This document shows positions 56,793-64,000 of a DNA stretch of 64,000 nt, in pieces. This stretch comes from Azonexus sp. (lineage in GTDB: Bacteria > Pseudomonadota > Gammaproteobacteria > Burkholderiales > Rhodocyclaceae). The notes under the pieces were generated by a model, which saw only the letters and a program-made list of their open reading frames with translations, made no database searches and had not been told where the DNA came from. The position numbers and the translations under genes are program-made. Location of the stretch: contig NZ_JAKLLH010000010.1 in NCBI RefSeq assembly GCF_023150235.1, positions 1 through 64,000 on the forward strand, read 5' to 3'. Each line of letters opens with the position of its first letter. Position 1 is the first letter of the stretch.

Positions 56793-59234
56793 ATGAAGGA
56801 AAAATTGATTCTGGTCGGCAACGGCATGGCGGGTATCAGGGCCGTCGAGGAATTGCTGGCCATTGCGCCCGGGCAATATGACATCACGGTCTTTGGCGAG
56901 GAGCCGCACGGCAACTACAACCGCATCCTGCTTTCCCATGTGCTTTCGGGCGAGAAGTCCTTTGCCGAGACCTTGCTCAATCAGCGGGACTGGTATGCCG
57001 GGCATGGCATCCGCCTTGAAACCGGCAAGAAGATCGTCGCCATCAACCGCAGCCGCCGCCAGGTCATCGCGGCCGATGGCAGCATCGCCGACTACGACCG
57101 GCTGATTCTTGCCACAGGCGCCAGGCCCATCCTGCCGTCGGTTCCCGGCACGCATCTCGACGGCGTGCTGACCTTCCGCAATATTGCCGAGGTCGAAGCC
57201 ATGCTGGCCCGGGCGCAGAGCGGACGCAAGGCAGTGGTGATCGGCGGCGGGCTGCTCGGCCTGGAAGCAGCCTGGGGGCTCCGGCATCGCGGCATGGACG
57301 TGACCGTGATCCACCTCATGGATCGCCTGATGGAACGCCAGCTCGATGCCCCTGCGGCAGCCTTGCTCAGACGCTCACTGGAAGAACGTGGCCTGAGCGT
57401 CGAAACCTCGGCCGAATGCCAGGCCCTGACCGGAACGCAGCAAGTCGAAGCCGTGCGCCTACGCGACGGGCGAACGCTACCGGCCGATCTCGTCGTCATG
57501 GCCATCGGCATCCGCCCCGAAATCGAACTCGCCCGGCAAACCGGGATTGCCTGCCGGCGCGGCATCCTGGTCAACGATGCCTTGCAGACCGACGACCCGC
57601 ACATCATGGCTCTGGGCGAATGCGTCGAGCACAACGGCCAGTTGTACGGTCTGGTTGCGCCCCTCTTCAAGCAAGCCAAGGTGCTGGCCCAGCAACTGGC
57701 TGGTCGCGGCTGTGCACGTTACGAGGATCAGGCACAGGCCACCAAGCTCAAGATCACCGGTATCGATCTCTACTCCGCCGGCCAGTTCGAGGGAGGCCAG
57801 GATTGCGAGGAACTGGTGATGGAAGATCCCGGCCTCGGCGTGTACAAGAAGCTGGTGATGAAGGAGGGCAAACTGGTCGGCGCCCTGCTCTACGGCGATA
57901 CCGCCAATGAGGGCTGGTATTACGACCTGATCCGCAACGCCTCCGACATCACCGAACTGCGCCCCAATCTGCTCAACGGCCACGGTAATATCGGCGATGC
58001 CGGCCACGGCGCACACGTCACCGTGGCCAATATGCCGGACGACACCGAGGTATGCGGTTGCAACGGCATCACCAAGGGCATGATTGTCCAGGCAATTACC
58101 GGCAAAGGCCTGTTCACCCTGGATGAGGTGCGCGCCCACACCAAGGCGTCCGCTTCCTGCGGCTCATGTACCGGCAAAGTCGAGCAAATCCTGGCCTTTA
58201 CCCTGGGCGGCGATTACAACCCCACCGCCCGGGAAAAGCCGGTCTGCGAATGCACCTCGCTCAGCCACGCCCAGTTGAGAAAAGCCATTGCCGACGGTCA
58301 CCTGACCAGCCTGCAGGAAAGCATGCGGGCACTGGAGTGGAAAACCCCGGATGGCTGCCCCAAGTGTCGCCCGGCCCTCAATTACTACCTGATCTCCACC
58401 TGGCCGGGAGAAGCCAAGGACGACCCCCTGGCCCGCGCACACAATGAACGCGTCCACGCCAACATCCAGGCCGACGGCACTTACTCCGTGGTGCCGCGAA
58501 CCTGGGGAGGACTGACCAACGCAGCCGAATTGCGGGTCATCGCCGATCTCGCCGAACAGTACAACGTGCCGGTCAAGTTGACGGGCGGTCAACGCCTGGC
58601 CATTCCCTTCATCAAGAAAGAGGATTTGCCCAAGGTATGGGGAACGCTCAACGAACACGGGATGCTCTCCGGTTTTGCCTATGGCAAGGCCGTGCGCTCG
58701 GTCAAGAGCTGCGTCGGCAAGGGTCTTTGCCGCTTCGGCACCCAAGATTCGCTGGGTCTCGGGATCAAGGTCGAAAAATTGTTCTGGGGTGCCTGGACAC
58801 CGCACAAGTTCAAGATGGGCGTCTCCGGCTGCCCCCGCAACTGTGCGGAAGCGACCATCAAGGACTTTGGCATCGTCGGCGTCGATAGCGGCTGGGAACT
58901 GCACGTCGGCGGCACCTGCGGCGTGCGCGTGCGCGCCACCGACCTGCTGTGCAAGGTAGCCAGCGACGAAGAGGCCATCGAACATGCGGCGGCCTTCCTC
59001 CAGCTGTATCGCCTCGAAGGCTGGTACATGGAGCGCTCGTCGGCCTGGATCGAGCGTGTCGGCATGCCCTACGTCAAACAGCGCATCCTCGAGGATGAAG
59101 CCGGGCGCAAGGCACTTGCCGAAGCTTTCTGGGAAGCCCAGGCACACGCCCAGACCGATCCCTGGCAGGCTCGCGCCGAATCCGACGCCCCCGATTATGA
59201 ATATGCCGTTATCGAGGCCCTTGAGGCCGCTTGA
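56793..59234 (+). CDS. nirB: Nitrite reductase [NAD(P)H], large subunit
   Basis: 813 aa. Reduces nitrite to ammonium in the cytoplasm. Order: FAD/NAD(P)H module (LILVGNGMAGIRAVEELLAI; VVIGGGLLGLEAAWGLRHRG), BFD-like 2Fe-2S domain (EVCGCNGITKGMIV, ASCGSCTGKVEQIL), then a sulfite/nitrite reductase hemoprotein domain with KSCVGKGLCRFGTQDS and SGCPRNCAEATIKDF for the 4Fe-4S-siroheme centre. The ATG at 56793 is chosen from the family start MKEKLILVGNG. nirD follows by 17 bp. No nitrate transporter or nitrate reductase is in the window. Confidence 0.95.
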   Translation: MKEKLILVGNGMAGIRAVEELLAIAPGQYDITVFGEEPHGNYNRILLSHVLSGEKSFAETLLNQRDWYAGHGIRLETGKKIVAINRSRRQVIAADGSIADYDRLILATGARPILPSVPGTHLDGVLTFRNIAEVEAMLARAQSGRKAVVIGGGLLGLEAAWGLRHRGMDVTVIHLMDRLMERQLDAPAAALLRRSLEERGLSVETSAECQALTGTQQVEAVRLRDGRTLPADLVVMAIGIRPEIELARQTGIACRRGILVNDALQTDDPHIMALGECVEHNGQLYGLVAPLFKQAKVLAQQLAGRGCARYEDQAQATKLKITGIDLYSAGQFEGGQDCEELVMEDPGLGVYKKLVMKEGKLVGALLYGDTANEGWYYDLIRNASDITELRPNLLNGHGNIGDAGHGAHVTVANMPDDTEVCGCNGITKGMIVQAITGKGLFTLDEVRAHTKASASCGSCTGKVEQILAFTLGGDYNPTAREKPVCECTSLSHAQLRKAIADGHLTSLQESMRALEWKTPDGCPKCRPALNYYLISTWPGEAKDDPLARAHNERVHANIQADGTYSVVPRTWGGLTNAAELRVIADLAEQYNVPVKLTGGQRLAIPFIKKEDLPKVWGTLNEHGMLSGFAYGKAVRSVKSCVGKGLCRFGTQDSLGLGIKVEKLFWGAWTPHKFKMGVSGCPRNCAEATIKDFGIVGVDSGWELHVGGTCGVRVRATDLLCKVASDEEAIEHAAAFLQLYRLEGWYMERSSAWIERVGMPYVKQRILEDEAGRKALAEAFWEAQAHAQTDPWQARAESDAPDYEYAVIEALEAA

Positions 59235-59251
59235 GAAAAGGAGAAGCCAAC

Positions 59252-59617
59252 ATGAATTTCTTCAAGGACATCGCCTGGGTCGACGCCGGCCCGATCGAAG
59301 CCATTCCCGCACCGGGCGCCCGCCAATTGCGGACCAGCGAGGGAAATATCGCGCTGGTCAAGACCAGCAGCGGCGACTTCCACGCCCTTCAGGATGCCTG
59401 CCCGCACCGTGGCGGCCCACTTTCGCAGGGCATGGTCTATGGCGAGCGCCTGCAATGCCCGATGCACGGCTTGAACATCGACCTGCATAGCGGGGAAGCC
59501 GTGGCGCCGGACCAGGGCTGCACTCGCACCTATCCGGTACGCGTGGAAAAAGGCCGTGTTTTTGTTGGCTTGAGCGCCATCGCCGAATGTGGCTGCGCAT
59601 GCGCGGCAGCGGCATGA
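59252..59617 (+). CDS. nirD: Nitrite reductase small subunit NirD (Rieske type)
   Basis: 121 aa. Rieske 2Fe-2S ligands in DACPHRGGPLSQG and LQCPMHGLNID. The C-terminal tail is cysteine-bearing (CGCACAAAA), which is unusual for NirD. AAAAGGAGAA lies just before the ATG. It forms the nitrite reductase operon with nirB. Confidence 0.92.
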   Translation: MNFFKDIAWVDAGPIEAIPAPGARQLRTSEGNIALVKTSSGDFHALQDACPHRGGPLSQGMVYGERLQCPMHGLNIDLHSGEAVAPDQGCTRTYPVRVEKGRVFVGLSAIAECGCACAAAA

Positions 59618-59960
59618 TGCCGGCGAACAGCTGAAAACGGGCTAGCCAGGGGAAGGGCGGGCGCGAGTATTGCGACCGGCCTTTCCTCTTTCAAACCCAA
59701 GCTCGGCCCGGATGCCGATTTTGCTGATAAGCGCCGATTTTACAATGACTTATCCGGATGTTTCTGAAGCGACCACCGGGTGAGTGTCGGCATCCGCCCC
59801 AAAATCCGTGCCGTCCGCATCAAAACTGTTTTCTCCAGGCTCAAAGGTTCTTTTTTGATGAACCTTCATGGTCGGTCTGTGGTCCACGCTATCCACCCTG
59901 CGCCGTGCTGGCGCAGCAATACGGTAAAATCCGGTTTTTGATAGACCCTGGCTTGCTTCC
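59618..59960. other. 343-bp gap between nirD and the large oxidoreductase
   Basis: No gene supported. It contains a weak hairpin AAGGTTC / GAACCTT near 59846-59867 and a -10-like GGTAAAAT near 59924-59931, which may belong to the promoter of the downstream gene. No clear terminator for nirBD was found. Confidence 0.5.
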
Positions 59961-62900
59961 ATGACTGCCCGCCTGCGCGAAATCCCCTATAACTACACTT
60001 CGTTTTCTGATCGCGAGATCGTCATCCGGCTGCTTGGCGCCGAGAACTGGGCGATCCTCGACGAGTTGCGCGGCGAGCGCGTCACCGGCCGTTCGGCGCG
60101 CATGCTCTACGAGGTGCTCGGCGACATCTGGGTGGTCCAGCGCAACCCCTACCTGGAAGACGACCTGCTCGACAACCGCGAGCGCCGCGAAGCCCTGGTC
60201 GATGCCTTGCGCCACCGTCTGCGCGAAGTCGAAAGACGCCGCGCCGACAGCGAGAACGAAGATCCGGTGCGCGCCGCCCGGGTCAAGCCGCTGATCGCCG
60301 CCGCGCATGCCGCCGTCGACCGGTTTGCCGCCCGTTTCGGCGAAACCCTGGATCTGCGCCGCAAGGTGCTCAAGGTGCTGGGCAAGCATACCCGCCGCGA
60401 CAACATCGCCTTCGACGGCCTGGCCCGCGTCTCGCACGTCACCGATGCCACCGACTGGCGCGTCGAATACCCCTTCGTCGTCCTTTACCCGGACACCGAG
60501 GAGGAAATCGCCCACCTCGTGCGCGGTTGCTTCGAAGCCGGCCTGACTATCATCCCGCGTGGCGGCGGCACCGGCTACACCGGCGGCGCCGTGCCGCTGA
60601 CCCCGTACTCGGCGGTGATCAACACCGAGAAGCTGATCGACATGAGCCCGGTCGAGAACCTCGTTCTCCCGGGGCATAGCGAGCCTTACGCCACTATCCG
60701 CACCGGTGCCGGCGTGGTCACCGACCGCGTTTCCGAAGCCGCCTCGCTGGCCGGCCGCGTCTTTGCCGTCGACCCGACTTCGGCCTCGGCCTCGTGCATC
60801 GGCGGCAACATCGCGATGAACGCCGGCGGCAAGAAGGCCGTGTTGTGGGGCACCGCGCTCGACAATCTGGCCTGGTGGAAGATGGTCGATCCGGACGGCA
60901 ACTGGCTGGAAGTCGAACGCCTCAACCACAACTACGGCAAGATCCACGAGCAGGAACTGGTCGAATTCCGCTTGAAGCGCTTTGACCCGTCGGGCAAGAA
61001 GCTGCTCAAGGAAGAAATCCTGTCGATGCCCGGCGCGGCCTGCCGCAAGGTCGGCCTGGGTAAGGACGTCACCGACAAGTTCCTCGGCGGCGTGCCGGGC
61101 GTGCAGAAGGAAGGCACCGACGGCATCATCGTCGCCGCGCGCTGGGTGCTGCACAAGATGCCGCCGGTGGCGCGCACCGTCTGTCTCGAATTCTTCGGCC
61201 AGGTCCGCGAGGCGGTGCCGGCCATCGTCGAAATCACCGACTACTTCAAGCCGGGCGGTGCCGGGCATGCGGCCGGTGTGCAACTGGCTGGTCTGGAGCA
61301 CCTCGATGAGCGCTATGTGAAGGCCGTCGGCTACGCGACCAAGGCCAAGCGCCACGGGCGCCCGAAGATGGTGCTGATCGGCGATATCGTCGGCCACGAC
61401 GAGGCCGAGGTAATGAAGGCCGCATCCGAAGTGGTGCGCATGTGCAACCTGCGCGCCGCCGAGGGCTTTATCGCGGTCGACGCCGAAACCCGCAAGAAAT
61501 TCTGGCTCGACCGTTCGCGCACCGCTGCCATCTCGCGCCATACCAACGCCTTCAAGGTCAATGAAGACGTGGTGATTCCGCTGCCGCGGATGGGTGAATA
61601 CTGCGACGGGATCGAGCGGATCAACATCGAACTGTCGACCCGGAACAAGCTGGCGTTGTGCGATGCGCTGAGCGAATTCCTCTCCGGCGAGCTGCCGTTG
61701 CACGAGGGCGATGCCAACGTGGACAAGCAGGTGCTGATCGGCGACCGCCGCCAGGCCGCGCTCGACTACGTCGCGGCGGTCCGTCGCCGCTGGGCCTGGC
61801 TGCTGGAAAACCTCGACTTGCCGCTGGCCGAGGCCGAAGCGCAATTCGCCGAGGTCGGCGTGGTTGCCGGCGAGCTGAGCAACAAGGCGGCCAATCCCCG
61901 CCTCTTCCACCGCCTGCAGGATTTCTCGGTACGTACTTCGTGGAAGCTGGAGCTCAAGGCCCGTTTGTCGAAGATTTTCGACGGCACGCTGTACCGCCCG
62001 ATCCTCGAACGGGTCGAGGCGATCCACAAGGAAACACTACGTGGTCGCGTCTTCGTCGCGCTGCACATGCATGCCGGCGACGGCAACGTGCATACCAACA
62101 TCCCGGTCAACTCCGACAACTACGAGATGCTGCAGACGGCGCACCAGGCCGTCGAGCGGATCATGCACCTGGCGCGTGGCCTCGACGGGGTGATTTCCGG
62201 CGAACACGGGATTGGCATCACCAAGCTCGAATTCCTCACCGACGAGGAACTCGGCCCGTTCCGCGCTTACAAGCAGAAGGTCGACCCGGAAGGGCGCTTC
62301 AACAAGGGCAAGCTGATGCCCGGCGGCGACATGGGCAATGCCTATACCCCGTCGTTCAGCCTGCTCGGCACCGAATCGCTGATCATGGAGCAATCGGAAA
62401 TCGGCAAGATTTCCGACATGATCAAGAACTGCCTGCGCTGCGGCAAGTGCAAGCCGGTCTGCTCGACCCACGTGCCGCGCGCCAACCTGCTCTACAGCCC
62501 GCGCAACAAGATTCTCGGCACCTCGCTGCTGGTCGAAGCCTTCCTCTACGAAGAACAGACCCGGCGCGGCATTTCGCTGAAGCATTTCGACGAATTCAAC
62601 GACGTCGCCGACCATTGCACGGTCTGCCACCGTTGCGTCAAGCCCTGCCCGGTCGATATCGACTTCGGCGATGTTTCCGTCGCCATGCGCAACTTCCTGC
62701 GCAAGCAGGACAAGAAGCGCTTCAGCCCCGGTACGGCGGCAGCGATGACCTACCTGAACCTGAAGGATCCGGCGACGATCAAGCTGATGCGCGGCGTGAT
62801 GATGGACTTCGGCTTCAAGGCCCAGCGTCTGGCGCACAAGGTGGCCAAGGCGATCGGCCTGGTCCAGGACAGCCGCGCGCATCCACCGGCAACGGTCGGC

Positions 62901-63836
62901 GCGCCGACGGTCAAAACCCAGGTCATCCACTTCCTCAACCGGCCGATGCCGGGCAACCTGCCCAAGCGCACCTCGCGCGGCCTGCTCGACATCGAGGACG
63001 ACAAGGTCATCCCGGTGATCCGCAATCCGAAGAAAACCACGGCCGACTCCGATGCCGTGTTCTATTTCCCCGGTTGCGGCTCCGAGCGCCTGTTCTCGCA
63101 GGTCGGTCTGGCCACCCAGGCGATGCTCTACGAAATCGGCGCGACCACGGTGCTGCCGCCGGGCTACCTGTGCTGCGGCTATCCGCAGAATGCCTCGGGC
63201 GACGAAGCCAAGGGCCAGCAGATCACCACCGACAACCGCGTGCTCTTCCACCGCGTTGCCACCACGCTCAACTATCTCGACATCAAGACGGTGATCGTCT
63301 CCTGCGGCACCTGCATGGATCAATTGCAGAAATACCAGTTCGAGAAGATCTTCCCCGGCTGCCGCCTGCTCGACATCCACGAGTATCTGATGGAGAAGGG
63401 GGTCAAGCTCGAAGGCGTCGAGGGCACGCGCTACATGTACCACGACCCCTGCCACACGCCGATGAAGGCCTACAACCCGCTCGCCGTGACCAAGGCGCTG
63501 ATGGGCCAGGAAATGCCGCTGAACGACCGCTGCTGCGGCGACTCCGGCTCCTTCGCCTATTCGCGTCCGGATATCGCGACGCAGGTCAAGTTCCGCAAGC
63601 AGCAGGAAATCGAGAAGGGCGCCGACAAGCTGCGGGCCGACGGTTTCACGGGCGAGGTCAAGATCCTGACTTCCTGCCCGGCGTGCTTGCAGGGTTTGAG
63701 TCGCTACGACGACGATGCCGGCACCCAGGCCGACTACATCGTGGTCGAAATGGCCAAGCACCTGCTCGGCGACAACTGGCTGGCCGATTATGTCGGCAAG
63801 GCCAACCAGGGCGGGATCGAACGCGTCCTGCTGTAG
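59961..63836 (+). CDS. Giant FAD-linked/4Fe-4S oxidoreductase (GlcD-GlcF-type fusion, DUF3683)
   Basis: 1291 aa. The N-terminal DUF3683 region (about 1-150) is followed by an FAD-binding PCMH domain ([17 protein letters not shown]), an FAD-oxidase C-terminal domain ([27 protein letters not shown]), two 4Fe-4S motifs ([16 protein letters not shown] and [16 protein letters not shown]), and two CCG domains ([24 protein letters not shown]). It probably oxidises a 2-hydroxy acid such as D-lactate or glycolate and passes electrons to quinone. The ATG lacks a clear Shine-Dalgarno. Confidence 0.9.
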   Translation: MTARLREIPYNYTSFSDREIVIRLLGAENWAILDELRGERVTGRSARMLYEVLGDIWVVQRNPYLEDDLLDNRERREALVDALRHRLREVERRRADSENEDPVRAARVKPLIAAAHAAVDRFAARFGETLDLRRKVLKVLGKHTRRDNIAFDGLARVSHVTDATDWRVEYPFVVLYPDTEEEIAHLVRGCFEAGLTIIPRGGGTGYTGGAVPLTPYSAVINTEKLIDMSPVENLVLPGHSEPYATIRTGAGVVTDRVSEAASLAGRVFAVDPTSASASCIGGNIAMNAGGKKAVLWGTALDNLAWWKMVDPDGNWLEVERLNHNYGKIHEQELVEFRLKRFDPSGKKLLKEEILSMPGAACRKVGLGKDVTDKFLGGVPGVQKEGTDGIIVAARWVLHKMPPVARTVCLEFFGQVREAVPAIVEITDYFKPGGAGHAAGVQLAGLEHLDERYVKAVGYATKAKRHGRPKMVLIGDIVGHDEAEVMKAASEVVRMCNLRAAEGFIAVDAETRKKFWLDRSRTAAISRHTNAFKVNEDVVIPLPRMGEYCDGIERINIELSTRNKLALCDALSEFLSGELPLHEGDANVDKQVLIGDRRQAALDYVAAVRRRWAWLLENLDLPLAEAEAQFAEVGVVAGELSNKAANPRLFHRLQDFSVRTSWKLELKARLSKIFDGTLYRPILERVEAIHKETLRGRVFVALHMHAGDGNVHTNIPVNSDNYEMLQTAHQAVERIMHLARGLDGVISGEHGIGITKLEFLTDEELGPFRAYKQKVDPEGRFNKGKLMPGGDMGNAYTPSFSLLGTESLIMEQSEIGKISDMIKNCLRCGKCKPVCSTHVPRANLLYSPRNKILGTSLLVEAFLYEEQTRRGISLKHFDEFNDVADHCTVCHRCVKPCPVDIDFGDVSVAMRNFLRKQDKKRFSPGTAAAMTYLNLKDPATIKLMRGVMMDFGFKAQRLAHKVAKAIGLVQDSRAHPPATVGAPTVKTQVIHFLNRPMPGNLPKRTSRGLLDIEDDKVIPVIRNPKKTTADSDAVFYFPGCGSERLFSQVGLATQAMLYEIGATTVLPPGYLCCGYPQNASGDEAKGQQITTDNRVLFHRVATTLNYLDIKTVIVSCGTCMDQLQKYQFEKIFPGCRLLDIHEYLMEKGVKLEGVEGTRYMYHDPCHTPMKAYNPLAVTKALMGQEMPLNDRCCGDSGSFAYSRPDIATQVKFRKQQEIEKGADKLRADGFTGEVKILTSCPACLQGLSRYDDDAGTQADYIVVEMAKHLLGDNWLADYVGKANQGGIERVLL

Positions 63837-63906
63837 TTTTTGCCGAAATTCGGCGTTGACCGTGGAAGGGCACGATGTTGCCTTTCCACGCCTGCCAGGA
63901 GAACGC

Positions 63907-64000
63907 ATGAGCCCGCTCGCTCCCGTCTGTCCCTTGTGTGCCGAAGACGGCGGCACCGTCCTCTGGCGCAACGCGCAACTCCGCGTGATCCGGGTCAACG
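63907..64000 (+). CDS. HIT-family protein, N-terminal fragment
   Basis: 31 codons before the window ends. MSPLAPVCPLCAEDGGTVLW followed by RNAQLRVIRVN matches the start of HIT-domain proteins with an N-terminal CxxC. AGGAGA is 4 bp before the ATG. It follows the large oxidoreductase by 70 bp, with a GTTGACCGTGG motif between the two. Confidence 0.7.
   Translation, partial: MSPLAPVCPLCAEDGGTVLWRNAQLRVIRVN

Noticed and set aside
59889-62027. 712-codon minus-strand frame opposite the large oxidoreductase
   Set aside because: Antisense shadow with no recognisable domain; the plus strand encodes FAD and Fe-S motifs throughout.

Overview
The window looks like chromosomal DNA of a high-GC betaproteobacterium, most likely of the Rhodocyclales (a Dechloromonas/Azonexus-like organism). 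This is inferred from gene content and order: a Hyb-type uptake hydrogenase with an H2-sensing HoxABC system, a DUF485-ActP acetate uptake pair, pcm-rhodanese-tolC next to waaA, zapA followed by 6S RNA, nirBD, and a fused GlcD/GlcF-type oxidoreductase. No rRNA, tRNA, CRISPR array or prophage was seen.

Left part (1-18.5 kb, nearly all minus strand): a fragment of an insertion sequence and a decayed gene lie at the edge. A hydrogenase locus follows. Read in its own direction it runs: sigma-54 promoter (18528-18544), hybO-hybA-hybB-hybC (membrane-linked periplasmic [NiFe] hydrogenase), an intrinsic terminator, hybD-hupF-hybE-hypC-hypD (maturation), a 1.3 kb block of dispersed repeats, hypE, hypX, an inserted HTH-nucleotidyltransferase/HEPN toxin-antitoxin-like pair, then hoxA (sigma-54 activator) and hoxB-hoxC (regulatory H2 sensor). 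The sensor and HoxA probably drive the sigma-54 promoter. No HoxJ kinase and no hypA, hypB or hypF lie in the window. The enzyme has the standard, not oxygen-tolerant, proximal-cluster residues, yet it is accompanied by hypX, which is linked to maturation in air.

Middle (18.7-33 kb): a membrane hybrid histidine kinase, a Tim44-like protein, cobB and cobO (cobalamin), a ZapB-like protein, zapA, 6S RNA, a TauE/SafE permease, an enoyl-CoA hydratase, DUF485-actP, cysK and a MalY/PatB-type C-S lyase. A second repeat area follows, in which two inverted copies of the repeat family enclose an AT-richer islet carrying one small gene.

Right part (33-64 kb): mostly housekeeping genes (ygfA, slt, an NDUFA9-like protein, cca, midA, ttcA, waaA, tolC, pcm, ilvA). 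Signalling genes are interspersed: a FIST sensor with a large hybrid kinase, an FHA protein with a degenerate cyclase domain, and a chemoreceptor. A nirBD nitrite reductase operon has a likely sigma-54 promoter and IHF site. A very large FAD/Fe-S oxidoreductase and the start of a HIT protein end the window.

Two repeat systems run across the window. One is a family of blocks with a TACTTTCTTTTG...CAAAAGAAAGTA hairpin; two copies 23 kb apart are identical over 140 bp. The other is a short palindrome, ACGGTCGACCGT. It often occurs as a pair about 30 bp apart in gaps between genes, and in places it forms part of a terminator or touches a start codon.
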